Position numbers and translations under genes: made by a program | The notes under the pieces: generated by a model | What the model was told of the DNA's origin: nothing | Database searches by the model: none | The model's input: only the letters and a program-made list of their open reading frames with translations | Source of the DNA: Hydrogenovibrio crunogenus | Lineage (GTDB): Bacteria; Pseudomonadota; Gammaproteobacteria; Thiomicrospirales; Thiomicrospiraceae | Assembly (NCBI RefSeq): GCF_004786015.1 | Contig: NZ_CP032096.1 | Span: 2,232,001 to 2,296,000, forward strand | Reading direction: 5' to 3' | DNA: 64,000 bases | Part shown: positions 36,032-44,792 of the stretch, one piece after another | How positions within the stretch are numbered: position 1 is the first letter of the stretch | Layout: every line of letters begins with the position of its first letter

Positions 36032-38469
36032 GACGTCAACTCTTTTGGCACATTGATTACTTTACGATTATTGGCAAATTCATCGAAGGCGACTTTACCT
36101 TTGCCGCAGGCGATACAGCCATGACCAACTTGCACCGGCCAGGACGTTCCTTCATTGAATTTCATTTGCGCGCAATTCATATCGGCGTAAGGTCCTTTAC
36201 ACCCCATTTCAAACAGGCACCAACCTTTTTTGGCGCCTTCGTCACCCCATTCTTTGACAAACTCACCGGCATCATAGTGTCCACGACGTTCGCAGTTGTC
36301 ATGCACGCGAGGCGCATAGGCCCAAACCGGTTTGTTGTTTTCACCCAGTTCGGGCATTTCTGCAAACATAATGTAATGCAACAAAGTGCCGACCACGTTA
36401 ATCGGATTGACCGGACACCCCGGTAAATTGATAATGTCATCACGGCCTAAAGCTTCGGACACGCCAACCGCACCGGTCGGGTTCGGAGCGGCCGCGACCA
36501 CCCCGCCATCAAAGGCGCAAGAACCAACCGCCATGACCGCGGAAGCATGTTGCGCCACACGTTTTAACAATGCTTCCCCCGTTTCGCCTTGGGGGCCGAT
36601 TCGCAGAAAGTTGCCGCCCATGCCTAACGGTACCGCACCTTCCACAATCAAAATATAGTCGCCCTGGTCTTCTTCAATCAATTGATCCAATCGATTTTCA
36701 GAGTGGGGGCCGGAAGCAGCCATTAATAATTCATGATAATCGAGTGAGATGAATTTCAAAATCAGTTCGTCAATCGTCGGGTTGACCGTTTTGATAAAGG
36801 CCTCGGAATTACCTGTACAATCCGCCAATTCAAGCCAAATGACGGGGACTTTATTTAAATGCTGGATACTTCGATACACCAGATTGTCATACTCTGGCGG
36901 CAGTTGTAAGTTCAACGTCATCATCGACACCCAACCATTAAAGTCCTGCGCTTTATCAAAGGATTGCAAGGCCGCTTCAAAATCGGCCATATCAATTTGA
37001 TTGGATGGATGTAAACGGTTGAACTTTTCCAGTCGCTTTTCCACTTTTTTGATTTGCGCGGCTTTTGCCGCTGCTTCACGTTCTGCCTTCTTACGTTCGA
37101 CTTCAGCTTTATCGACATGGGCATGCGCGATCAGGTTGGCGACATCTTTTTTACAACGTCCGCACACGCGTCCAGCTTCGGAATAAGGCTTCAGTTCCGC
37201 AAAACTGGTCACCGCTTCTGCCTCGATGAGGTCAACCAAATCTTTCTGATAACTGCCGGTGCAACTGCAGACCAGCCGTCCACGTTCATTCTCATGACGA
37301 TTGTTGTACAAATAAGAAGCATCAACGTTTTCATTTTCAATGATCAGCTGCTTGAGATACAACGCGTCCACATTGGAATTGACGCCAATAAAGCGCATCA
37401 GCTTCTCATTATTGAGAATGTATTGGTCGATACGACCTTCTTTTTTAGAGCGCAACAACACCACTTCATTGTCTTCATCGTGCATATTGTAACGAGGAGA
37501 TACCACGTCAATAAATTCAAACGCACCGACTTTCAAACCGTCTATCGCCACTTCACGATGGAATTCCGCAGGCTCGGTTTTGAAGATATTACTGACGGCC
37601 ACATCCGCTTCTAAGCGACATTCTTTAGCGTGACCGGCACTAAAGCCGCTTTCATCAATTTGCGCGGCTTCACCGACAGCGTAAATAAACAAGTCTGAGG
37701 TGCGCATGGTACGATCCACCAGCACCCCTCGATCACATTCCAAAGACGACCGTGCAAAGTCGATGTTGGGGCGAATCCCAATCCCGAAGATCAGCAACGG
37801 ATCATCAATTTGGTGTTGCTTGGTTTGCAACACCGTCATATGACCTTTTTCAACCGTTTTATCGACAATCTCATCATTGAACGACAAAACAATTCGAGGA
37901 TCTTCTTCAAAAGTTTTTTGCATCAATGCAACGCTGGAAGGGTCTAAATCGCCGGAATAGAGAGATTCATCCCGTACAATCAGGTAAATACGCTTCGGTG
38001 CGGGCATATCCATCAACGTATCCAAGAGTTCCAGCCCAATTGGACCGGCACCGATAATCACCACGTTGCGGTCCTGCAAATTTTCAGCAATTTTAAAGCT
38101 GTCATCCGCGCTGCGGAAGGTAACGGCATTATCAATATGTTCAATATCAAACAAGGTTTTGGGCTGAGAACCCGAGGCAATGATGAGATAGTCGTATTCG
38201 AATTGGCTTTGTTCGGTAATGACGTGTTTGGTCTGTCGGTCAATGGCCGTCACTTCTTGGTTCAGCATCACTTTGACGTTAGGGTTCAGTTCCAGCGTAA
38301 TATCTTGAATACAGGAGGTTCCCGAAACCAAATCGCATAAATGAATACGATCATAAGGCGCATACGACTCTTTGGACAAGATCAGCACTTCCGTGGCTGG
38401 ATCTTTTTCCAAAATCTGGTTGGCTAAATAATCCGCTGCGATTCCGCCGCCAATGATGACAATTCGCAT
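36028..38469 (-). CDS. [NiFe] hydrogenase small subunit fused to NirB-like FAD/NAD oxidoreductase and BFD [2Fe-2S] domain
   Basis: An 813-residue fusion. Residues about 1-330 are a pyridine-nucleotide-disulfide oxidoreductase fold with FAD motif IGGGIAADYLA, a second Rossmann motif VVIIGAGPIGLELL and YAVGEAAQ near the end. C401-x-C403 and C436-x2-C439 (32 residues between) are a BFD-type [2Fe-2S] site, as in nitrite reductase NirB. A charged helical linker follows, then a complete hydrogenase small subunit from about 535: first proximal ligand C551, C651 (GSCAFDGG), C685 (GCPVNP), then the distal HDNC...CL..C and medial NC...WP...CIAC sites. Residue 554, normally the second proximal Cys of CxxC, is Asn (codon AAT). 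There is no Tat signal. GAGGGGGG precedes the ATG. It probably exchanges electrons between H2 and NAD(P) or a soluble partner; direction and acceptor are unknown. Confidence 0.95.
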   Translation of the reverse strand: MRIVIIGGGIAADYLANQILEKDPATEVLILSKESYAPYDRIHLCDLVSGTSCIQDITLELNPNVKVMLNQEVTAIDRQTKHVITEQSQFEYDYLIIASGSQPKTLFDIEHIDNAVTFRSADDSFKIAENLQDRNVVIIGAGPIGLELLDTLMDMPAPKRIYLIVRDESLYSGDLDPSSVALMQKTFEEDPRIVLSFNDEIVDKTVEKGHMTVLQTKQHQIDDPLLIFGIGIRPNIDFARSSLECDRGVLVDRTMRTSDLFIYAVGEAAQIDESGFSAGHAKECRLEADVAVSNIFKTEPAEFHREVAIDGLKVGAFEFIDVVSPRYNMHDEDNEVVLLRSKKEGRIDQYILNNEKLMRFIGVNSNVDALYLKQLIIENENVDASYLYNNRHENERGRLVCSCTGSYQKDLVDLIEAEAVTSFAELKPYSEAGRVCGRCKKDVANLIAHAHVDKAEVERKKAEREAAAKAAQIKKVEKRLEKFNRLHPSNQIDMADFEAALQSFDKAQDFNGWVSMMTLNLQLPPEYDNLVYRSIQHLNKVPVIWLELADCTGNSEAFIKTVNPTIDELILKFISLDYHELLMAASGPHSENRLDQLIEEDQGDYILIVEGAVPLGMGGNFLRIGPQGETGEALLKRVAQHASAVMAVGSCAFDGGVVAAAPNPTGAVGVSEALGRDDIINLPGCPVNPINVVGTLLHYIMFAEMPELGENNKPVWAYAPRVHDNCERRGHYDAGEFVKEWGDEGAKKGWCLFEMGCKGPYADMNCAQMKFNEGTSWPVQVGHGCIACGKGKVAFDEFANNRKVINVPKELTS

Positions 38470-38526
38470 GATTCCCCCCTCATAATGATGACGCTTTTTT
38501 AAAGTTCAGCTCACCTGAAATAAATA

Positions 38527-38871
38527 CTACGCCATTTCCAACTGCATTAAAAACATCTCTTTGCCATCCGTTATCGTTACTCGATCACTCTGGCAAGCTG
38601 GGCAGACATAATGATGTTCTGACAATCGGTTGGTTTCTCCACAGCCTAAACAAAAGACCTCTACCGCTTGAATTTGCATATCCAGTTCCGCTCGCCGACA
38701 AACCTCACTGGTTTTTTTAAAGGCTTCAAATGCGGTTTGTAGCAGATACGGCTCTACACCACTTAACTGTCCGACCTTGACCGAAACTTTAGAAACTTGG
38801 CATGCTCGGTGTTCCTGAGCCAGGCTTTCACACTGCTCAATCAGCGCCTGAACAATAGAATATTCATGCAT
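38527..38871 (-). CDS. hypA: Hydrogenase nickel chaperone HypA
   Basis: A 114-residue HypA. It starts MHEYSI with the nickel-binding His2 and Glu3. The structural zinc loop is CLGC...CPAC. With HypB it delivers nickel to the large subunit. It lies 15 bases after hypE and 57 bases before the fused small-subunit gene. Confidence 0.95.
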   Translation of the reverse strand: MHEYSIVQALIEQCESLAQEHRACQVSKVSVKVGQLSGVEPYLLQTAFEAFKKTSEVCRRAELDMQIQAVEVFCLGCGETNRLSEHHYVCPACQSDRVTITDGKEMFLMQLEMA

Positions 38872-38886
38872 CGCCTTTGCACTCGC

Positions 38887-39894
38887 TTAACAAATTCTGG
38901 GCAATAATTCGCCCTTAGGTAATTCTAAAACCCGCTGGCTCCCCCAAGGGGTTTGCAAAATGACCAGGCCTGGCTGAAATTCGGTCACTTTTCCAATCAT
39001 CGCTGCCTGCTGAGTAAATTCAAATTGTTGAAAAACTGCTAACGCGTCTTCAACTTGTGAACAGGGCAGACTCATCACAAAAGTGCCTTCATTTGCAAAG
39101 TCATACGCCTCAAAACCCAACAGTTCGCACAACCCTTGCACGGCATCCGAAATTGGAATTTTATCTTCCTCCACTTCGATACAGACCTGTGAGGTTTGTG
39201 CCCATTCATTCAATACAGCGGCCAAACCACCGCGGGTCGCATCTCGCAGCGCATGCACCGACAGCCCTTTATTTATAAGGGATTCAACCACTGGCCATAA
39301 CACCTCACAGTCACTTTTCAAGTCGCTCTGCAGATTCATATTGTCACGTGCCGACATCACCACCGCACCATGTCGTCCAATGTCTCCCGAGATTAAAATG
39401 GCATCCCCTTTTTGCAGTCGATGCGCCGAAGGAACCGCTTGAGGGTTGGTTGGTACCTGCCCGATACCTGACGTATTTATAAACAACTTATCCACAGCCC
39501 CTTGTGGAACGACTTTGGTATCACCACACACAATTTTCGCATTGGTTTTTTTAAGCTCTTCGGCCATGCTTTTGACCACCTTTTCCAAGGTGCTAAAAGG
39601 CAACCCTTCTTCAATCATAAATGCACAGCTTAAATATAACGGCGTTGCGCCCATCATCGCCAAATCATTTAAGGTGCCGGCCACGGCTAGATTACCGATA
39701 TTTCCCCCTTGGAAAAACAACGGACTGACGGTAAAGCTGTCGGTGGTAAACGCGGTGTTGCCTTGCAGGGAAAGTACGGCGGCGTCTTCCGATTTTAATA
39801 AAATCTCATTGCCGAAATGACGATAAAACAATTGTTGGACGAGCTGCTGACTTTCGACTCCACCGCCGCCCTGGCTAAGTTCAATCACTTTCAT
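38887..39894 (-). CDS. hypE: Hydrogenase maturation protein HypE
   Basis: A 335-residue PurM-like ATPase whose C-terminal Cys receives carbamoyl from HypF and is dehydrated to thiocyanate. It ends LLPRIC, the required tail. The GGGGVESQQ start, GDTKVVPQG and DATRGGLAAVLNEWA blocks are conserved. The ATG overlaps the hypD stop by four bases. The gene carries a CCAGGCCTGG copy at 38964-38973. Confidence 0.96.
   Translation of the reverse strand: MKVIELSQGGGGVESQQLVQQLFYRHFGNEILLKSEDAAVLSLQGNTAFTTDSFTVSPLFFQGGNIGNLAVAGTLNDLAMMGATPLYLSCAFMIEEGLPFSTLEKVVKSMAEELKKTNAKIVCGDTKVVPQGAVDKLFINTSGIGQVPTNPQAVPSAHRLQKGDAILISGDIGRHGAVVMSARDNMNLQSDLKSDCEVLWPVVESLINKGLSVHALRDATRGGLAAVLNEWAQTSQVCIEVEEDKIPISDAVQGLCELLGFEAYDFANEGTFVMSLPCSQVEDALAVFQQFEFTQQAAMIGKVTEFQPGLVILQTPWGSQRVLELPKGELLPRIC
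38964..38973. repeat. CCAGGCCTGG palindrome (in hypE)
   Basis: A perfect copy, read as Pro-Gly-Leu. Confidence 0.9.
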
Positions 39895-41060
39895 GCTATG
39901 GCTCGTTTTTTTTCAAGCGTTTTTCCTTTAGGCAAGCTCACCTCAGCATAACGATAATACGCATTACAGGCGCCTTCACTGGACACCATGCAACTGCCTA
40001 AGGGCCGTGACGGATCGCAGCCTCGACCAAATACCTTGCAATCTTGTGGTTTGGCGACACCTTTAAGAATATCCCCGCAAATACAGAGTTTATGATCGTC
40101 AATCGGTTTATCAGACAATTCCGCTTTAAAAACCGTTTCGGCATCCAAAAAACGATAGGGCTCTTTTAGTTGCAGTGCACTGAGCGGAATATCCCCTAAT
40201 CCACGCCACCGGAAATGAGCGCGAGGTTCTAGATAGGTTTCCATCACCTGCTGCGCTTTTTGATTACCCTGTTCTGTCACCGCCCGTGAATACTGAATCT
40301 CAACCTCATGTCTTTCTTGAAGGGCTTGCTCGACAATCATCAGAATACTTTGCATCACATCCACCGGTTCAAACCCACTGACAACAATCGGCATTTGATA
40401 TTGAGCCGCTAACGGCTGATAAATTTGCGCGCCGCTGATGACGCTGACATGCGAAGGACCGATCAACGCATTGATCTGACAGTCTTTATCCGACAAAATG
40501 GCTGCTACAGCCGGGGGTACCAAGACATGATTGATATGAAAAAAAAGATTGGGGAGTTTCAGGGTCAGCGCTTGCTGAATGACTGCTGCCGTCATCGGCG
40601 TGGTGGTTTCAAACCCTATGGCAAAAAACACCACCTGTTTATCCGGGTTTTCCTGGGCAATTTTTAAGGCATCCAATGGCGAATACAAAGCTCGAATGTC
40701 GCTACCTAAAGCGCGCTGCTTTGCCAAACTGGTTTTGGAACCGGGGACGCGAATCATATCGCCCAAGGTCAGCAAGATGGTATTTGGCATTTTCGCTAAG
40801 GCAATGGCGTGATCAATCCGTTCTTTCGGCATGATGCAAACAGGACATCCAGGGCCATGAATGAATTCGATATTGTCAGGCAATAGTTGATTCAGACCAT
40901 ACTTCATAATAGTGTGGGTATGGCCACCACAGACTTCCATAATACGAAGGGGAGAACTTAAAGAATGCGCCGCTTGTTGAATTTTCTGCGCCAACGCCTG
41001 AATGGTTTGAGGCTGCCGGAACCCTTGATACAAATCTTGTAATTGAAGTGCCGTCGTCAT
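39891..41060 (-). CDS. hypD: Hydrogenase maturation protein HypD
   Basis: A 389-residue iron-sulfur scaffold on which Fe(CN)2CO is assembled with HypC. Signature blocks are MEVCGGHTHTIMKYGL, IHGPGCPVCIMP, GFETTTP, GPSHVSVISG and the C-terminal CxCGDILKG...CKVFGRGC...GSCMVSSEGAC that binds [4Fe-4S]. The start overlaps the hypC stop as ATGA and its own stop overlaps hypE, so hypC, hypD and hypE are translationally coupled. Confidence 0.97.
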   Translation of the reverse strand: MTTALQLQDLYQGFRQPQTIQALAQKIQQAAHSLSSPLRIMEVCGGHTHTIMKYGLNQLLPDNIEFIHGPGCPVCIMPKERIDHAIALAKMPNTILLTLGDMIRVPGSKTSLAKQRALGSDIRALYSPLDALKIAQENPDKQVVFFAIGFETTTPMTAAVIQQALTLKLPNLFFHINHVLVPPAVAAILSDKDCQINALIGPSHVSVISGAQIYQPLAAQYQMPIVVSGFEPVDVMQSILMIVEQALQERHEVEIQYSRAVTEQGNQKAQQVMETYLEPRAHFRWRGLGDIPLSALQLKEPYRFLDAETVFKAELSDKPIDDHKLCICGDILKGVAKPQDCKVFGRGCDPSRPLGSCMVSSEGACNAYYRYAEVSLPKGKTLEKKRAIA

Positions 41061-41296
41061 AAGGCTTCGACCTCGAGAGATTCATGAATCTGCTGATACA
41101 GCTTCAAACTTTCCAAGGCATCTTCTTGATCAATCTTATTCATAGCAAACCCGACATGAATCAAGACATACTCTCCGATTTCAACGGGTTCCGGCATCAA
41201 GTCTAAGCTCACTTGACGCTGCACCCCCATCGTATCGACTGTCGCGATATTAGTGGCATCAATCTGAATCACTTTTGAAGGAATCGATAAACACAT
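41057..41296 (-). CDS. hypC: Hydrogenase maturation chaperone HypC
   Basis: A 79-residue HypC. It starts MCLSIPSKV with the essential Cys2 that holds the iron in the HypCD complex. The GEYVLIHVGFAMNKID block is conserved. It ends in an acidic helix. It is coupled to hypD by a four-base overlap. Confidence 0.96.
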   Translation of the reverse strand: MCLSIPSKVIQIDATNIATVDTMGVQRQVSLDLMPEPVEIGEYVLIHVGFAMNKIDQEDALESLKLYQQIHESLEVEAL

Positions 41297-41317
41297 AATC
41301 AGCTCTGCCAGTTTTCC

Positions 41318-42076
41318 TTATCCGCGCATTTTGCGTTTGAACTCAATCCAATCAACCAACCGCTGAACGGAAGCCGGATCTTTGGTCGACAGTTCTAAAA
41401 TATCCACATTGGGCTTGAGTTTTCTGGCCATCGCTTTTGCCGCTTCGATATCAAACTCAAAATGCGGTAGCAAATCCACTTTACTGATGATGACCAAGTC
41501 CGCTTGATGAAACATGACAGGGTATTTTTCAATCTTGTCATCGCCTTCCGGCACCGACACCAACACCACATTCAAATGACTTCCAACATCGTAACTGGCC
41601 GGGCACACCAAGTTACCAACGTTTTCAATGAAACATACGTCCAGGCTGTTCATCGGCATCGCATGCAACCCTTTGTGCACCATAAAAGCATCCAAATGAC
41701 AGGCCGAACCGGTTTGAATCTGATAGGCTGGAATCCCTTTGGCTTCAATGCGCTCTGCATCTCGGGAGGTTTGCAAATCACCTTCAATCACGCCGAATTC
41801 AAACGGGCGCTTGTCAAACTCGGCCAACCCCTCCAGTAAGCTGGTTTTACCACTGCCGGGGCTGCTCATCAAATTAATTGCTAAAACCCCTGCTTTCTCA
41901 AAATGCGCGCGATTATGCATGGCCTCATGATTATTCTTATGCAGAATATTTTTAATCACATCCACCGTTTTTGGCTCATTTAACTGTGGGTTATCATGCA
42001 CATGAGCATGGTCGTGAGAATGAGTATGTGGCTCTTCAGCAACATCGGTAATGGAACAACCGCAATCTTCACACAT
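41318..42076 (-). CDS. hypB: Hydrogenase nickel GTPase HypB
   Basis: A 252-residue SIMIBI-class GTPase that works with HypA to insert nickel. It starts with the high-affinity nickel motif MCEDCGC and a His-rich stretch (HTHSHDHAHVHD) that can store metal. The P-loop is SSPGSGKTS, followed by EGDLQTSRDAERI and the metal-site GSACHLDA, then SKVDLL. The ribosome site AAAGGAAAAG is good. It is the first hyp gene and follows the nickel permease gene. Confidence 0.97.
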   Translation of the reverse strand: MCEDCGCSITDVAEEPHTHSHDHAHVHDNPQLNEPKTVDVIKNILHKNNHEAMHNRAHFEKAGVLAINLMSSPGSGKTSLLEGLAEFDKRPFEFGVIEGDLQTSRDAERIEAKGIPAYQIQTGSACHLDAFMVHKGLHAMPMNSLDVCFIENVGNLVCPASYDVGSHLNVVLVSVPEGDDKIEKYPVMFHQADLVIISKVDLLPHFEFDIEAAKAMARKLKPNVDILELSTKDPASVQRLVDWIEFKRKMRG

Positions 42077-42103
42077 AATCTTTTCCTTTAACTTCTTTGA
42101 GAA

Positions 42104-42742
42104 TTAAAACCATAACATCTGCGTGCCAACCATGATGGAGCCAACACCTAACCCTCCGAACACACGTCGTACATTCGTTAGTGAATTTAGCCAATAACGG
42201 TTCAGCAGCAAAATAACGCCCCCGAAACTGATAAACACCAACATGACGCCCAAGGCAAACAAAGCAACCATGCTCAAAGTAACTTCCTGATGGCTGACCA
42301 ATCCAAGTGTAATCAGCATGCCTCTAACACCACCGATCCCCATCAATACCCCTAAACTGAGTGCCGGCATCATCTCGGACCAACGATGTTGGTGACTTCG
42401 TGAAAAAGTGATGTGAATATGCTCTTTGCCGTCATGGGTGTGTTTATTCAATAAAATTCGATTGCTCAAAGCCATATACAGTAGATAGACACCCATCATT
42501 ACAATCACACTGGCAGAAATAATATCTCCATAGTCAGTGTACGCCTGAAGACCTGGCACATTTTGCAATAATTTGGCAAACAAAAATAAGGTCACCCCAT
42601 GTCCGACAGCAAACAACAACGTGACGGTCATGGTTTTTTTGATGTTTTTACCAATTGAAAAATCGGCAATCGCCGTTAAATGATCCGGTCCCATTGCATG
42701 CAGTACACCATACCAAAAAATAATCAACAAGCTCAACTCCAT
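42104..42742 (-). CDS. Nickel permease, NiCoT/UreH-like
   Basis: A 212-residue polytopic membrane protein with about six helices. The first helix carries HAMGPDHLTAI, which matches the H-x4-DH nickel/cobalt signature of NiCoT, UreH and RcnA-type carriers. A cytoplasmic-type loop holds HTHDGKEHIHITFSRSHQHR, likely metal-binding. Placed right before hypB, it most likely imports nickel for the hydrogenase, so it plays the role HupE plays in other operons, though the sequence is not HupE-like. Confidence 0.85.
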   Translation of the reverse strand: MELSLLIIFWYGVLHAMGPDHLTAIADFSIGKNIKKTMTVTLLFAVGHGVTLFLFAKLLQNVPGLQAYTDYGDIISASVIVMMGVYLLYMALSNRILLNKHTHDGKEHIHITFSRSHQHRWSEMMPALSLGVLMGIGGVRGMLITLGLVSHQEVTLSMVALFALGVMLVFISFGGVILLLNRYWLNSLTNVRRVFGGLGVGSIMVGTQMLWF

Positions 42743-42782
42743 ATTAAGTTACCTAATCTTATTTCGTATTCATGTCATCAAC

Positions 42783-43280
42783 TCATTGCATTCTTTTGTC
42801 ATTATCCATGTCAACTAAAGCACGGTTAATCAATTTTTTTAACCGATAGGGCACATAATCATACGCCCCGGAATTGACCATACGTTTCCCGATTTCATCC
42901 CCATCGCCATTCACAAACACAATACTGGGAAAAGTCGTCACGTTATACAATTCGGCAAAAAAACTGTTTTTTACCTGCTCACCGTAAAAATCTCGTGTTT
43001 GGGTGTTCTTCGCATCGGTACGAATTTCAACCATATGCACATAACCATCAAGCAACCCATTTTCAATCATCGGTAAAATCGCCGCATCCTTCAGCTTTTC
43101 ACAAGCACCGCACCGCACGCGATTAAAATAAATAGCGATGGGCAACTTGTCCTGTTTTGCTTTTTGACCGAGTTTGGAAAAATCTTCAATCGTATTCAGA
43201 CGCCACTCATCTGCCTTCACAGTGGTGGAAAAGCCTAACGTCAATAAAAGAATTAAATAGAAAAGCTGAATCAATTTCAT
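42783..43280 (-). CDS. Secreted thioredoxin-like protein
   Basis: A 165-residue protein with a signal peptide (cleavage near VKADE) and a thioredoxin fold containing a CGAC redox motif (RVRCGACEK) and the cis-Pro in TTFPSIVFVNGDG. It resembles SoxW/DsbE-like periplasmic thioredoxins. It sits between a larger thioredoxin fusion and the nickel permease, 17 and 40 bases away, so it belongs to the hydrogenase operon. Its link to a cytoplasmic hydrogenase is unclear. Confidence 0.83.
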   Translation of the reverse strand: MKLIQLFYLILLLTLGFSTTVKADEWRLNTIEDFSKLGQKAKQDKLPIAIYFNRVRCGACEKLKDAAILPMIENGLLDGYVHMVEIRTDAKNTQTRDFYGEQVKNSFFAELYNVTTFPSIVFVNGDGDEIGKRMVNSGAYDYVPYRLKKLINRALVDMDNDKRMQ

Positions 43281-43297
43281 AAGCTGTCTCGCGTTTC

Positions 43298-44599
43298 CTA
43301 ATTTGAAGCCGTGGTTTGCTCGATAAGGGACTGAATTTTCTGTACCGTTAACGGATCATCCCATTCATGCCCACCAAATAAAGCATAACGAATTTTGCCG
43401 TTGCCATCGATCAAGTAAGAGCTCGGATAAGCAAAAACTTGCCAGGCCTGCACGGCCGATCCTTTCGGGTCGAGTAAGATTGGAAAGTTCACCGGATGTT
43501 GTTTCAGAAACGCCTGAATGGCAGGTTTATTCTCTGCCAAATTCGCAGCTAGAATTTCAAACGGTTGACCTTTCAACATCGTCTTCAATCGTGTCATTGA
43601 GGGGATTTCATGCACACAAGGGGGACACCAACTCGCCCAGAAATTCAGTAAAACGACTTTCCCACGATAAGCTTCCAACGCATGCGTTTGAGCGTTCATA
43701 TCATTGAGCTTTAGATAGCGTTGCTGAGACCCAGAGTAAGGCTGCAAACCGGTTTTGTCAGTTGGTTGAGGAGAAGATTTCGTCCTGACCACGCCCTTCC
43801 CTTCCCCGGATTGCACATTTTGCGCCAGAGCAGACTCGCGAAAGACCGGTAAGTAAGGAGACAATGTTTTCATCGCTTGCATCAGATCCGATGCCAACGT
43901 CTGTGCTTGTTTCTGCTCGACAGGAAGCGCGTCAGGACGAAAATAATAACGATCCCGAACCTTGGGCAACAAGCGAATAAAGACATCTGATCCTGACAAG
44001 CTCAATTCCTGTTGTAACTGGGGTAAATGCCAACGCCAAGGAGACAGTTCAGACTGAATAACGTAAACTGGGGCATTAACCTGTGACACCGTCGGCCAAT
44101 ATTTCGCTTGTTGGCCTGCTTGAGGCGTTTCAATATAGAGATTAGGGTTCAGCAGGACCACGCCAACCATCGAGGTTGACGTTTGCTGGAAAGATGCGAG
44201 CGCTTTAATCACCAATGATGCACCTTCATTCGAACTGATCACAAACAAAGGTATCTCATTGGCATGTAGTCGGGCGATTTCCCGTTCAATAATATTGGAC
44301 GGAATTTTTCTCAGACTGCTAGAAGCCACCGGCAGGAAATAACTTTCAAATAGATTTGGCATGGTCACAGTGAACCCTGCATCGGCTAACTGTTCGGCTA
44401 CCTTCTGCTCTTCCTTAAGCACCCCATGCTCGGAAGGCACCCACAGCACGTTTGCAATCGGCTTAGTGGCAGGATACACCTCTGATTCCAACGTTCCCTC
44501 TAATGTATGTTCATGCTGAACTTCTGCAACAGCAACATGAAATGCATTGATGCAAAACCATCCGAGCAGGAACCCAATATGCATTTTATGATTCAACAT
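43298..44599 (-). CDS. Secreted fusion: alpha/beta-hydrolase-like domain plus TlpA/ResA thioredoxin
   Basis: A 433-residue protein with a signal peptide (cleavage near AVAEV). Residues about 45-245 look like an alpha/beta-hydrolase fold (NVLWVPSEHG, AEQLADAGFTVTMPNLF, GVVLLNPNLY). Where a GxSxG nucleophile is expected it reads ISSNEGAS, so the catalytic Ser seems to be missing. Residues about 285-430 are a TlpA/ResA thioredoxin with WCPPC, VVLLNFWASW and a cis-Pro YPSSYLID. It is the first gene of the hydrogenase operon. The N-terminal domain resembles degenerate hydrolases such as the DUF3530 type, but I am not certain. Confidence 0.8.
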   Translation of the reverse strand: MLNHKMHIGFLLGWFCINAFHVAVAEVQHEHTLEGTLESEVYPATKPIANVLWVPSEHGVLKEEQKVAEQLADAGFTVTMPNLFESYFLPVASSSLRKIPSNIIEREIARLHANEIPLFVISSNEGASLVIKALASFQQTSTSMVGVVLLNPNLYIETPQAGQQAKYWPTVSQVNAPVYVIQSELSPWRWHLPQLQQELSLSGSDVFIRLLPKVRDRYYFRPDALPVEQKQAQTLASDLMQAMKTLSPYLPVFRESALAQNVQSGEGKGVVRTKSSPQPTDKTGLQPYSGSQQRYLKLNDMNAQTHALEAYRGKVVLLNFWASWCPPCVHEIPSMTRLKTMLKGQPFEILAANLAENKPAIQAFLKQHPVNFPILLDPKGSAVQAWQVFAYPSSYLIDGNGKIRYALFGGHEWDDPLTVQKIQSLIEQTTASN

Positions 44600-44639
44600 G
44601 ATCCTGTCCTTTTTGTCGGCAACCTTTTAACTTAACAAC

Positions 44640-44666
44640 ATTATACGCAAATTATTGCTGGGTAAA
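44640..44666 (-). promoter_or_regulatory. Candidate promoter of the hydrogenase operon
   Basis: On the minus strand, TTTACC and a perfect TATAAT are separated by 15 bases, a short spacing. It lies about 40 bases before the first start codon of the 13-kb operon. Confidence 0.35.
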
Positions 44667-44728
44667 TATACGGAGCGATTTTCTTTAAAAATTTTGGCGT
44701 TTCTTTTATAAATTCCGGACAAATTTTA

Positions 44729-44757
44729 TTGAATAATAACAGAGTAACCGCTATATT
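44729..44757 (+). promoter_or_regulatory. Sigma70-type promoter of the sulfurtransferase operon
   Basis: TTGAAT and TATATT are separated by 17 bases, 35 bases before the chosen start codon. Confidence 0.55.
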
Positions 44758-44792
44758 TGATTTTATGTACTCGGTCAGCAAAGGAAGGCATG

